Shown: in pieces, positions 8,147-16,233 of the stretch | Position numbering within the stretch: the stretch's first letter is position 1 | How the letters are laid out: every line of letters starts with the position of its first letter | NCBI GenBank assembly: GCA_023401925.1 | Contig: JAEXDA010000067.1 | Span: forward strand, 1-58,594 | Direction of reading: 5' to 3' | Source of the DNA: Bacillota bacterium | GTDB lineage: Bacteria > Bacillota > UBA4882 > UBA8346 | DNA length: 58,594 nucleotides | Notes under the pieces: model-generated | The model's database searches: none | What the model was told of the DNA's origin: nothing | What the model saw: only the letters and a program-made list of their open reading frames with translations | Position numbers and translations under genes: made by a program

Positions 8147-9304
8147 ATGATGAAAAAGCCGGTTATTTTTTTATCAACCTGGGAATTTTCCGGGGATATG
8201 CATGGCGCGGTTTTACTAACCGAATTAAAGAAATTATTCCCTGAAGCCCTTTTTTATGGAATCGGGGGAAAGAGAATGGCCCAGACCGGAATGGAAATTA
8301 TTTTTGATCCCACGAAGGGAAGTACCGTAGGGTTTACTGAGGCTTTAAAAAATTTAACCAAAGCCTCCCGCTTAATTAAAATGATAAAAGCCCAGTGGAA
8401 ACAGCGCCGTCCCGATGTGGTGATTTGGCTGGATTCCGGAGGGTTTAATTTGAAAGTAGCCAAAGAAGCTAAAACCTTGGGAATACAGGTAGTCTGTATG
8501 TTTTCCCCATCGGCCTGGGGTTATTGGGAAAGCCGGGCTGTGAAGCTGAGTGAACGGGTAAAATTATTATTGGCGGTATTACCGTTCGAGGCGGACTTTT
8601 ACCGGAAGTTCGGGGCCAATGTAACCTATGTGGGTCACCCGTTGATTGATCGGGTCGCCGCATCCAATCCGGAAGCTTTCCGCAAGCGGATCGGAATCAA
8701 TCCCGGCCAGCAATTAGTGGCTTTATTGCCCGGAAGCCGCCGGCAAGAGCTGGCTAATCTTTTGCCGGTGATGTTGGAAGCCGCTTCCAAACTCAATAAA
8801 GTGCTGGACATCCAATGGGTTTTGCCTTTGGCGGGGTCCATCGACCAGGAGTATCTTGATTCCATCGTGGATCAATATCAAGTTAAATTGACCATCATTC
8901 ATGAAGGCGTTTATGATTTATTGGCCGCCGTGGATGGAGCCGTGATTTCGTCAGGAACAGCCACCCTGGAGGCGGCAATTTTAAATACCCCAATGGTGGT
9001 TGTTTACCGGCTATCCAAATTAACTTTAAGTATTTACCGGATGCTGCAAACCAAGGAACAGCGAGCAAAAGGGCTTCCTCTCATTGGGTTACCCAATATT
9101 ATTATGGGACGGGAAATTGTACCGGAGTTGAAACAGGAAAATTTTACCGCCGACAATGTGGCCCGTGAGTTACGGCATTTGTTAAATGATTCTGACTATA
9201 ATGCCAAGCTTCGAAAAGAACTGCGGGAAGTACAGGAAATAATTGGGCCCAAAGGTGTTATGGAAAGAGCTGCTAAAGAGATTGCCACACTTATTGAAAA
9301 TTAA
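8147..9304 (+). CDS. lpxB: Lipid-A-disaccharide synthase LpxB
   Basis: A 385-residue GT19 glycosyltransferase joining UDP-diacylglucosamine and lipid X in lipid A synthesis at the inner face of the cytoplasmic membrane. Family marks: 'EFSGDMHGA' near the N-terminus (usually GE.SGD..GA), 'FYGIGGKRM', 'PDVVIWLDSGGFN', 'FSPSAWGYW', 'YVGHPLID', 'LLPGSRRQEL', and the acceptor loop 'VISSGTATLEAA'. Length is normal. AAGGAG precedes the tandem ATGATG start. No other lpx genes are in the window. Its presence implies an outer membrane, which is notable beside sporulation genes. A distant LpxB-like glycosyltransferase of other function is possible but less likely. Confidence 0.85.
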   Translation: MMKKPVIFLSTWEFSGDMHGAVLLTELKKLFPEALFYGIGGKRMAQTGMEIIFDPTKGSTVGFTEALKNLTKASRLIKMIKAQWKQRRPDVVIWLDSGGFNLKVAKEAKTLGIQVVCMFSPSAWGYWESRAVKLSERVKLLLAVLPFEADFYRKFGANVTYVGHPLIDRVAASNPEAFRKRIGINPGQQLVALLPGSRRQELANLLPVMLEAASKLNKVLDIQWVLPLAGSIDQEYLDSIVDQYQVKLTIIHEGVYDLLAAVDGAVISSGTATLEAAILNTPMVVVYRLSKLTLSIYRMLQTKEQRAKGLPLIGLPNIIMGREIVPELKQENFTADNVARELRHLLNDSDYNAKLRKELREVQEIIGPKGVMERAAKEIATLIEN

Positions 9305-9325
9305 TACATTTCCAGATTTAAAATA

Positions 9326-9553
9326 ATGAGTCAATTTTGTTTGAATCAGATCATTTTTTTTGGCGGATATACAAACGGCTGTGAGGGTTACCTTCCAACC
9401 AAAGAAGAATATCAAAAAGGCGGATATGAAGTTCTGTGGTCATATTTGGTGTATTACCGGTATCATGGCCGCATCATGCCCCTAAATAGTGACACGGCCG
9501 AAAGATTAGCAGCATTCATCGCCGCAAAGTGGAACAAAATAACCACGATTTAG
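9326..9553 (+). pseudogene. Remnant of a neutral ceramidase-like protein (C-terminal piece)
   Basis: The 75-residue frame contains 'GYTNGCEGYLPTKEEY' and 'KGGYEV', which match the conserved C-terminal end of neutral/alkaline ceramidase-like proteins (G-Y-x-N-x-x-x-G-Y-x-P-T-x-x-x-Y...GGYE). The large catalytic part is absent, and the upstream bases run straight back to the lpxB stop. No Shine-Dalgarno is visible. It is therefore read as a decayed fragment and not as a functional small gene. Function cannot be claimed. Confidence 0.5.
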
Positions 9554-9705
9554 TCCTTTCATAGATTGGATTCTTATGAGAATATCCAGTAAAGAAACTG
9601 GGAAGCAGTACTCGTCATAGTTTTTATGAGCAGAGTTCCCACAAAAGAGTAATACTCATCCCACCGCTTGAATAAAAAGTAGGGAACAGTAGGGGGTGGG
9701 TATTG

Positions 9706-10680
9706 ATGCAGATCATTTTCTTAGGGCCCAAACGGCTACGATTATTGGTGGTTGGTTTAATTAGTATGGTTCTTGTTACCGGAATTATGATGAACTGGGA
9801 GCAAATAGCCAGGAGAGTTATGGGAGTAAAGGCCGGTGTAAAACTGGAAGGCCAGCCGCTCCAAGGATTGCTTCCCAATGAAGTTGCCGCTCTTATCAAA
9901 TTGCTGGCCAGTAAGATTGAACGCCCTGCCAGGAACGCCTTTTATTACACAGAAAGCGGCGAAATCATTCCGGCCCAGGCTGGTAAAATGGTGGATATTG
10001 CTCAGAATGTAAACCGTATTTTTAGCGCCAGGCCTGGAACTCATTTAAAATTAATGATCAATGAAATCCATCCCATGATATCGGAAGAAATTTTTAAACC
10101 GGTCTATCATGGTAAAACCGATGTTCCCCGGGTAGCTTTAGCCATTAATGTCGCCTGGGGAGAAGAATATTTGGGACAAATTTTAAAAACTTTAAAAACC
10201 GAAAATGTCAAAGCCACATTTTTCTTTGTGGGTTCCTGGGTAAAAGCATTTCCGGAATTAGTAAGGAATATCGCCGATGATGGACACGAAATTGCCAATC
10301 ATGGTTTGTATCACGGGCATCCGGAACAAATGAGCCAGGATGAGTTGAAAAAATTAATTTTGGATAATTCCGCATTGCTTGCATCCGTTATTGGAAAAAA
10401 GCCGGCTTCTTTATTCGCCCCGCCATATGGAGAATTGAATTCATTGATTGTTAATGTAGCCGGAAGCCTCAATTATCGTACGATAATGTGGTCGGTAGAC
10501 ACGATTGATTGGAAAAATCCAACCCCGGAGGTTCTGTTAAACCGGGTTTTAATAAAGATTCAATCGGGCGGAATCATTTTACTCCACCCCACCATGGCTT
10601 CGAAAGAAGCATTACCCGGTTTGATTCGTTCATTACGTAAAAAAGGCTTGGAACCCGGAACTGTTAGTTCAGTTTTGTAA
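9706..10680 (+). CDS. ylxY: YlxY-family sporulation polysaccharide deacetylase-like protein
   Basis: A 324-residue protein with an N-terminal membrane anchor (about residues 10-28) and a C-terminal NodB-fold domain (about 140-320). The metal-binding His pair is present in 'NHGLYH', as are 'APPYGE', 'DTIDW' and 'GGIILLHP'. The catalytic motif TFDDG is replaced by 'AINVAWG', as in the YlxY family, so ordinary deacetylase activity is doubtful. In B. subtilis ylxY is followed by mlpA; here the M16 peptidase also follows, after an inserted reverse-strand GH18 gene. ATG 9706 is chosen over the adjoining TTG after AGGGGGTGGG. A role in spore cortex or coat formation is likely but not shown. Confidence 0.85.
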   Translation: MQIIFLGPKRLRLLVVGLISMVLVTGIMMNWEQIARRVMGVKAGVKLEGQPLQGLLPNEVAALIKLLASKIERPARNAFYYTESGEIIPAQAGKMVDIAQNVNRIFSARPGTHLKLMINEIHPMISEEIFKPVYHGKTDVPRVALAINVAWGEEYLGQILKTLKTENVKATFFFVGSWVKAFPELVRNIADDGHEIANHGLYHGHPEQMSQDELKKLILDNSALLASVIGKKPASLFAPPYGELNSLIVNVAGSLNYRTIMWSVDTIDWKNPTPEVLLNRVLIKIQSGGIILLHPTMASKEALPGLIRSLRKKGLEPGTVSSVL

Positions 10681-10703
10681 CCCATATTTGTAACCCATAT
10701 AGG

Positions 10704-10740
10704 AAAAATCCCCTCATTGAGAAACCAAGGGGGGATTTTT
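10704..10740. terminator. Bidirectional intrinsic terminator between ylxY and GH18 gene
   Basis: AAAAATCCCCT pairs with AGGGGGGATTTTT; A and T tracts flank the stem on both sides, so it can serve both convergent genes. Confidence 0.85.
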
Positions 10741-10776
10741 GTCCATCGGTAATTCAAGATTGTAAACCATCTTTCA

Positions 10777-12072
10777 CTACATGATGGCTTGTTGGATAGT
10801 CTTCCAGATTCCCGGATCTTCATAGCCTAACCGCCATACCGCAACACCGCGTAGGTTATATTTCTTTACCAATTCTGCTTTATGGGAAGTACTATAATTA
10901 TTTTCATACCATACTTCGTGAGTTTTTCCCCAGCTCCGGTAAGTGAAGTAAGGAACCCGATACTTGGAACTCCATTTGGGAGCGATTTTATATTTATGGA
11001 TTAAGTTTTGAATTCCCTGAGAATGTAATGCTTTGCCGGACCCCCAAGTCCAATCATAGCCGTAAGCTGCAATTCCCAAGACAATTTTATAACTGGGAAT
11101 TGAATTCAGCGAATATTGGATGACCTTTTCTACCCACGGGTAAGAAGCAACGGGTCCGGCCGGGCCTCCGGAATAATGCTCATCATAAGTCATAATCATT
11201 ACTTGATCCAAATAAGGAGCCAATGCTTTGTAATCGAAAGCTCCGGATTGATTGGAAGTCCGATCGTCATAGGTCTTGGCGGGCACCGAAGCTGTGACTA
11301 ACAAATGCCTCGGACGCAATTGTGAAGCCAGTTCACTAAAAAAAGCAGTTAAATAATAACGATCCCTGGCTGGAACATTTTCAAAGTCAATATTGACGCC
11401 TTGATAGCCATTTTCAACCAACATCCGGGTAATTCCGTTTACAGCCCGGGAACGCGCTGTTGGTTTTGATAGCATCTGATGGATGGTGTTGCTGTTGAAA
11501 TTGTTCCCGCTTATATTGTTGATTAGGGCCAAAGTATTAGCACCGGCTGAACGGGCCAGATTCATCGGTTTAGGATTGTGAGTGCTTTTGATGTTGCCGT
11601 ACTGGTCCACTTGAAATGAAAATGGAATCACTGTATTGATCGCTCCTAAGTTTTCCGAGAGAGCCCGGTAACCTTTGGGGTCGTTGCTATAGTTTTCAAC
11701 ATAATAACCGGCAATCACTTTCGATTTGGAAACATTCCCAGTTAAATTATTGCGGATAGATACAGTCCATTTCGGGAGCCATCCTTGTTGCGTTCCTCCA
11801 TTAACTTGGACTTGGTACCAGTCTCCTTTTTCCGACAAGATTAATACCCGAGATCCTTCCGTCATGGTGTTAATCGATGAACCATTTTGATAGCTGTCCC
11901 GGAGCGAAGTCTGTTTGGTGGAGACTACTCCTGAACGGGGGAAATTACTATTTTTAATATATCCGGAATTCCCAGTATCGGAAAGTGAATGGGAGGCGGA
12001 GTTACCACCAAAAAGGCTGGATGTTAAATAAAATACTAGGGCAAGCACTGTCGTCAATAGATTACCTTGCAT
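10777..12072 (-). CDS. GH18 glycoside hydrolase with SH3 domain (YaaH/SleL-like spore hydrolase)
   Basis: A 431-residue exported protein: signal peptide (about residues 1-26), a bacterial SH3 domain (about 45-105, 'GDWYQVQV' and 'GWLPKW'), then a GH18 domain (about 115-430). The catalytic box is 'GVNIDFENVP' (about residue 227), with the acid Glu present; 'VMIMTYDEHYSGGPAGPVA' and 'VLGIAAYGYDW' are typical of the YaaH/SleL group that cleaves N-acetylglucosamine bonds in spore cortex. SleL usually carries LysM repeats; here an SH3 domain replaces them. ATG start after GGGAGT. It lies between ylxY and the M16 peptidase on the opposite strand, in a sporulation-related stretch. Confidence 0.87.
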   Translation of the reverse strand: MQGNLLTTVLALVFYLTSSLFGGNSASHSLSDTGNSGYIKNSNFPRSGVVSTKQTSLRDSYQNGSSINTMTEGSRVLILSEKGDWYQVQVNGGTQQGWLPKWTVSIRNNLTGNVSKSKVIAGYYVENYSNDPKGYRALSENLGAINTVIPFSFQVDQYGNIKSTHNPKPMNLARSAGANTLALINNISGNNFNSNTIHQMLSKPTARSRAVNGITRMLVENGYQGVNIDFENVPARDRYYLTAFFSELASQLRPRHLLVTASVPAKTYDDRTSNQSGAFDYKALAPYLDQVMIMTYDEHYSGGPAGPVASYPWVEKVIQYSLNSIPSYKIVLGIAAYGYDWTWGSGKALHSQGIQNLIHKYKIAPKWSSKYRVPYFTYRSWGKTHEVWYENNYSTSHKAELVKKYNLRGVAVWRLGYEDPGIWKTIQQAIM

Positions 12073-12299
12073 GGATAACTCCCTTCGATAATGGCATCAG
12101 TGTACATGATGATTGATGGGCTTTCCAATGGATTCGCCATTTTTCCGCCCACCCCTTTATGTACATCCAGCCAAACCCGCAATGATACGGTAATATAGTA
12201 AAGAATTAACACTCGCTCGAAAAAGAGGATTTTAATCTCAGGACGCGAAGATTAACATAAATAAGGACTTATGTAGGTATTTCGACAAAAGGGGAAATT

Positions 12300-13562
12300 A
12301 TGTATCAAAAGGCAACATTGTCAAATGGTTTGCGGATTGTCTGTGAACCTATTTCTCAAATGCACTCCGTCTCTTTGGGTGTTTGGGTGGGAACAGGTTC
12401 TCGGTATGAAGATTCGTGTCAAAATGGGATCTCTCATTTCATCGAGCATATGTTATTTAAAGGGACTCAAAAACGTACAGCTAAGCAGATTGCCGAAGAA
12501 ATCGATGCGGTTGGCGGCCAGCTCAATGCTTTTACTACCAAAGAGTACACTTGTTACTATGCAAAAGTCCTAAGTCAACATTACCGTTTAGGAATTGATT
12601 TATTATCCGATATGGTAACCAACTCGGTCTTTGATGTTCAGGAAATTGAAAAGGAAAAACAGGTTGTATTAGAAGAAATCAAGTCTTTCGAAGATACTCC
12701 GGATGAAATGATTCACGATCTCTTCGCTGCATCGGTGCTCAAGGGACATCCTTTGGGCTGGATGATTTTAGGCACCCAGGATACGGTGGAAAGCATTGAT
12801 CGACCCGTAATTCTGGAATATCTTAAACAACATTATACCCCGGATAACATTGTTTTTGCAGTAGCGGGAAATGTGCAAATTGACCAGATTGTACCAGAAA
12901 TCGAAAAACACTTTGCCGGCCTTTGTGGAAGGTCTCACCAAACGTTGCCTGCCATTCCGCTGGCAGTTCCGGAATTAACCATTCGGCCTAAAAAAATCGA
13001 ACAAGTTCATTTATGCATTGGGACTCGCGGTGTTTCCCGGAAAAGTCCTGATAAATATGGACTTTTTGTGCTTGATGGGTTATTGGGTGGTAGCGTTAGT
13101 TCCAGATTATTTCAACAACTCCGGGAAGAACGTGGCCTGGTATATGTGACAGGCTCCAATCATTCAGCTTATATCGATACGGGGATATTTTCCATTTATG
13201 CAGGAACTCGGCTCAAGAATTTTGCTAAAGTTATCTCGTTAATTAAAGCGGAACTTCATTTATTGACCCAAGATACAATCAGTGAAGACGAACTGATGAG
13301 AACGAAAGAACAGTTAAAAGGAAGTTTGCTATTGAGCCTGGATAGTACTTGCAACCGGATGAGCCGGCTTGCAAAAACAGAATTGTTTGAGGACCAGCTT
13401 TTTACACCGGAAGAAATTGTAGCGAAAATCGATGTTGTGACCAGTGCTGATGTAAAGAGACTGGCTAAGGAACTATTTACGGATGAAAAGCAGTTTTTAA
13501 CGGCGATTGGCCCTTTTAAAACTGACTCTAAATATTTGAGGCGATCTTACTGTGAATACTAA
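12300..13562 (+). CDS. mlpA: M16-family zinc peptidase (MlpA/YmxG-like)
   Basis: A 420-residue insulinase/processing-peptidase homologue. The inverted zinc motif HxxEH is seen in 'GISHFIEHMLFKGT' (about residues 46-59), with the third ligand Glu in 'EIEKEKQVVLEEI' about 75 residues later. The C-terminal half has 'LLGGSVSSRLFQQLREERGLVY', split here as the usual R/Y pair of the second lobe. In Bacillus the gene lies near ylxY and dut, as here. Its substrate is unknown. The end overlaps the dut start by 11 bases. Confidence 0.9.
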   Translation: MYQKATLSNGLRIVCEPISQMHSVSLGVWVGTGSRYEDSCQNGISHFIEHMLFKGTQKRTAKQIAEEIDAVGGQLNAFTTKEYTCYYAKVLSQHYRLGIDLLSDMVTNSVFDVQEIEKEKQVVLEEIKSFEDTPDEMIHDLFAASVLKGHPLGWMILGTQDTVESIDRPVILEYLKQHYTPDNIVFAVAGNVQIDQIVPEIEKHFAGLCGRSHQTLPAIPLAVPELTIRPKKIEQVHLCIGTRGVSRKSPDKYGLFVLDGLLGGSVSSRLFQQLREERGLVYVTGSNHSAYIDTGIFSIYAGTRLKNFAKVISLIKAELHLLTQDTISEDELMRTKEQLKGSLLLSLDSTCNRMSRLAKTELFEDQLFTPEEIVAKIDVVTSADVKRLAKELFTDEKQFLTAIGPFKTDSKYLRRSYCEY

Positions 13563-14043
13563 TCAAAAAGTAAAAATACGAAAACTATCTTCTTTTATGG
13601 GCAGTGAATTTTCATTGCCCTGCTATGCGACTCCGGGTTCTGCGGCGATGGACCTTTATGCTTGCTGTGAGAAACCGATCGTTATTCCTGCCGGTTCCCA
13701 GGCTAAGGTGCCGACTGGTATTGCAATTGAAATACCAATCCCGGAAATGGTAGCATTGGTATTTCCCAGAAGTGGCCTGGCTTCAAAACATGGGATCTCC
13801 TTATCCAATGCGGTAGGAGTTATTGATAGTGACTATCGGGGAGAAATCATCTGTGTTATGAAGAATGACGGTCCATCGGATTTTGAGGTAAGTCCCGGCG
13901 ACCGTATTGCCCAGCTTGGTTTTTTCCCCATATACCGGATCGATTGGGAAGAAGTTTCGGAATTAAATGGAACCCAGCGAGGTACAGGCGGTTTTGGTTC
14001 TACGGGGTTAAGTCAAACTCTAAGTAACCCCGTTTTAAAGTAA
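13552..14043 (+). CDS. dut: dUTP diphosphatase (dUTPase)
   Basis: A 163-residue trimeric-type dUTPase that hydrolyses dUTP to dUMP. The five motifs are visible: 'GSAAMDLYAC', 'VFPRSGLASKHG', 'GVIDSDYRGEI', 'GDRIAQLGFFP' and the C-terminal P-loop-like 'RGTGGFGSTG'. The start is GTG at 13552 inside the end of the peptidase gene, with GAGGCG upstream, so translation is probably coupled. Confidence 0.95.
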   Translation: MNTNQKVKIRKLSSFMGSEFSLPCYATPGSAAMDLYACCEKPIVIPAGSQAKVPTGIAIEIPIPEMVALVFPRSGLASKHGISLSNAVGVIDSDYRGEIICVMKNDGPSDFEVSPGDRIAQLGFFPIYRIDWEEVSELNGTQRGTGGFGSTGLSQTLSNPVLK

Positions 14044-14197
14044 GCGGATTGGTTTGAAAGAGAAAAATCGCGTTTATAAGAAATTGGAGTTCTTTTGGTA
14101 GCTGATTTTTGGTTGCAAGATTATCCGATACCCCATATAATAGATTTTGCAAATTTGATTTCCATTGAAGGACGGAGCGATACTTGGGGTGGTTACC

Positions 14198-14377
14198 ATG
14201 GTAGAAAACGACATTACAAAGTTTCAGCAAGAGATTGGGGAAATTAAACATGATTTAATCACGGCAAATCTTTCAACAGATTTAAATGATGAAGAGAGTT
14301 ACCGTCTGGCAACCAAAATTGACCTTACAGTAAGCAGGTTGATCCGAATTTTAGAACGCCGAAATGTAAACGCCTAA
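14198..14377 (+). CDS. Spo0E-like small regulatory protein
   Basis: A 59-residue protein predicted to be a two-helix hairpin. The pattern 'EIGEIKHDLITANLS' followed by 'DLNDEESYRLATKIDLTV' resembles the Spo0E-family Asp-phosphatases, whose signature is S-Q-x-L-D; here it is A-T-K-I-D, so the key Asp is kept but the rest is diverged. If the assignment holds, it would act on Spo0A~P or a related regulator. ATG 14198 follows GGGGTGG; an upstream in-frame ATG (14165) has no site. The stop codon is in the loop of its own terminator. Confidence 0.55.
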   Translation: MVENDITKFQQEIGEIKHDLITANLSTDLNDEESYRLATKIDLTVSRLIRILERRNVNA

Positions 14378-14396
14378 AAAGGCGTTTTATTTTTTT
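14368..14396 (+). terminator. Intrinsic terminator overlapping the Spo0E-like gene end
   Basis: AAACGCC (14368-14374) pairs with GGCGTTT (14381-14387) and a T-rich run follows. The TAA stop of the small gene is the first part of the loop. Confidence 0.85.
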
Positions 14397-14620
14397 CAGC
14401 CATCCCGACTGAACTGTGCTATAATAAATAGTAATTTTATATGTTAGTTTCAATATTAACAAGCGATAATAGAATTCAGAAGATGGCATTCTCAATGGGT
14501 GCATCGTTTGAATTGGAAGATGTAACGGGCGAATTTATTCTAAAAGGCAGATTGCTATCTTTGCGACTCCTGAATTCTAAAATATTTAAACTGCTGTGGG
14601 AATATGAAAGGAGTATTGAA

Positions 14621-15700
14621 ATGAAAATTGAAATTGAAAAGTTGCCGGAATCAAAATTAAAGCCTTTATATAAAGATCCGGCTCAGTTGGGCTTTGGTAA
14701 AATTTTTTCCGACTACATGTTCACAATGAAACACCGCCCAGGGGAAGGTTGGGTAGAACCTAAAATTATACCCTATTCCTCTTTTAGCATTGATCCGGCG
14801 GCTGTAGTTTTGCATTATAGCCAAGAAATTTTCGAAGGACTTAAGGCTTATGCGGCCCCGGACGGGCGGGTTTTGCTTTTTAGGCCGGACCAAAACGCCA
14901 AGAGAATGCATCGCTCCGCTGAACGTTTATGTATGAAACCCTTCCCGGAGGAATATTTTTTAGAGGCAGTTGAAACTCTGGTTAATTTGGAAAAACGTTG
15001 GATACCCAAGGCTCCGGAAACCTCCCTTTACATCCGCCCAACTTTGGTGGGTCTTGGTGCACAACTCGGAGTGCATCCGGCTTCCGAATACTTATTCTAC
15101 ATTATTTTAAGCCCTGTGGCCGCTTATTACAAAGAAGGCTTCAAGCCTGTCAAGCTGATGGTGGAGGATTTTTATGTGCGATCCGTTATCGGCGGAGTGG
15201 GTGATGCTAAGACTGGCGGCAATTATGCTGCCAGCTTGATGGCGGGAGCCAAGGCTGAAGAAAAAGGGTTTTCCCAGGTGCTTTGGCTTGATGCCAAAGA
15301 AAAGCATTATGTGGAAGAAGTTGGCTCCATGAATATGTTTTTCGTCTTCGGTAACAAGGTAATCACTCCCAATTTGGGTGGTTCAATTTTACCGGGTATA
15401 ACTAGAGCCTCCGTACTGGAATTGGCAAAGAGCTTAGGTTATCAAACTGAAGAACGGCCAATTTCCATTGATGAAGTTATCAAAGGCTTAACGGACGGAA
15501 CATTAACGGAAGCTTTTGGGTCAGGAACCGCAGCGGTTATTTCTCCGGTTGGTTCTCTCTATTACAAAGACCATAATTATCTAATCAATAACAACCAAGT
15601 GGGCATGGTAACTCAAGAGTTATATACAAAACTGGTTGATATCCAGTTCGGAAAAGCCAAAGATCCGTTTGGCTGGGTTAAAGAGATTGGCAGGTTTTAA
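14621..15700 (+). CDS. ilvE: Branched-chain amino acid aminotransferase IlvE
   Basis: A 359-residue fold-type IV PLP aminotransferase that interconverts Leu, Ile and Val with their 2-keto acids. Family marks: 'SQEIFEGLKAYAAPDG' and 'RLCMKPFPEE' N-terminally, the PLP lysine in 'GDAKTGGNYAASL' (about residue 197), 'EVGSMNMFFV', 'PGITRASVLELA' and 'FGSGTAAVISPVG'. ATG 14621 after GAAAGGAG is the start; the frame stays open upstream to 14441 but that part looks non-coding. A -10-like TATAAT at 14420 suggests a leader of about 190 bases. I looked for T-box sequence (GGGTGGNACCGCG) there and saw none. A terminator follows. Confidence 0.95.
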   Translation: MKIEIEKLPESKLKPLYKDPAQLGFGKIFSDYMFTMKHRPGEGWVEPKIIPYSSFSIDPAAVVLHYSQEIFEGLKAYAAPDGRVLLFRPDQNAKRMHRSAERLCMKPFPEEYFLEAVETLVNLEKRWIPKAPETSLYIRPTLVGLGAQLGVHPASEYLFYIILSPVAAYYKEGFKPVKLMVEDFYVRSVIGGVGDAKTGGNYAASLMAGAKAEEKGFSQVLWLDAKEKHYVEEVGSMNMFFVFGNKVITPNLGGSILPGITRASVLELAKSLGYQTEERPISIDEVIKGLTDGTLTEAFGSGTAAVISPVGSLYYKDHNYLINNNQVGMVTQELYTKLVDIQFGKAKDPFGWVKEIGRF

Positions 15701-15713
15701 TAAAAAAAGAGAG

Positions 15714-15750
15714 AGGGCTGATCTCAGGGATTAGCCCTTTTTTATTTTTT
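15714..15750 (+). terminator. Intrinsic terminator after ilvE
   Basis: AGGGCT (15714-15719) pairs with AGCCCT (15733-15738), followed by a long T-rich tract. Confidence 0.85.
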
Positions 15751-15795
15751 TGATTGCGAAAGAATCCGGGCAAACTATTTCCGGAGGTGTTTAAA

Positions 15796-15981
15796 ATGGG
15801 TGAACAAATAACTCCGGATGCCATTGGCAAGGAAGTGGGAGTGCGAGCTGATTTAAGGAGGGGGCACCCCAAACCAAGGGAGATCCGTTCGCAAGAATCG
15901 CAGTTGGAGAAAGGATCAAGTCCAGGGGATAACAAAAATGTTAAACTCGAAATGAGTGAAAAGGTAAGAGGGCAGGATTAA
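15796..15981 (+). CDS. Small charged hypothetical protein
   Basis: A 61-residue frame with a strong ribosome site (CCGGAGGTG, 15781-15789) seven bases before ATG. It is rich in charged and small residues (E, K, R, G, S) with little hydrophobic content, so likely disordered; no signal peptide or cysteine motif. A terminator follows at 16017. I do not recognise a family. The strong site and the following terminator are the main reasons to accept it. Confidence 0.55.
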   Translation: MGEQITPDAIGKEVGVRADLRRGHPKPREIRSQESQLEKGSSPGDNKNVKLEMSEKVRGQD

Positions 15982-16016
15982 AGCACTGTCAAAAAAAGCA
16001 ATCTAGAATTCGGAGT

Positions 16017-16067
16017 ACGGTACATCGCGTGGGAATCACGAACGCTTCGGTACCGTATTTTCGTTTT
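16017..16067 (+). terminator. Candidate terminator after small hypothetical gene
   Basis: ACGGTAC (16017-16023) pairs with GTACCGT (16050-16056) with an inner GCGT/ACGC stem, followed by ATTTTCGTTTTT. Confidence 0.65.
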
Positions 16068-16233
16068 TGCCTAAACTGTGTCTGGGATGGATTTTTAAAT
16101 TACCAAGAGAACCCAAGCATCGCCGGCAGTCAACAGTAATTCCTGGAAATTGGTTCGGGCCCGGGCATACAAAACACCCATTGAGCATGGCGGCCATGGA
16201 TAATGTCCCCGCCATTACGATGGCATTAATCAT
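16036..16233 (-). CDS. Possible small membrane protein coupled to the kinase-like gene
   Basis: An open frame starts at ATG 16233, inside the last codons of the gene at 16226-16975, as in translational coupling. It would give 65 residues with a short hydrophobic N-terminus ('INAIVMAGTLSMAAML') and two C-x-x-C pairs ('CFVC', 'CRRC'). Its 3' part runs into the plus-strand terminator stem, which weakens the case. No family recognised. Confidence 0.3.
   Translation of the reverse strand: MINAIVMAGTLSMAAMLNGCFVCPGPNQFPGITVDCRRCLGSLGNLKIHPRHSLGKNENTVPKRS

Noticed and set aside
10679..10700. Short duplicated TAACCCATAT after ylxY
   Set aside because: Only two short copies beside the terminator; probably chance.
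14441..14620. 60-residue N-terminal extension or T-box leader of ilvE
   Set aside because: The extension has no family similarity, and GAAAGGAG marks ATG 14621. No T-box sequence GGGTGGNACCGCG was found in the leader.
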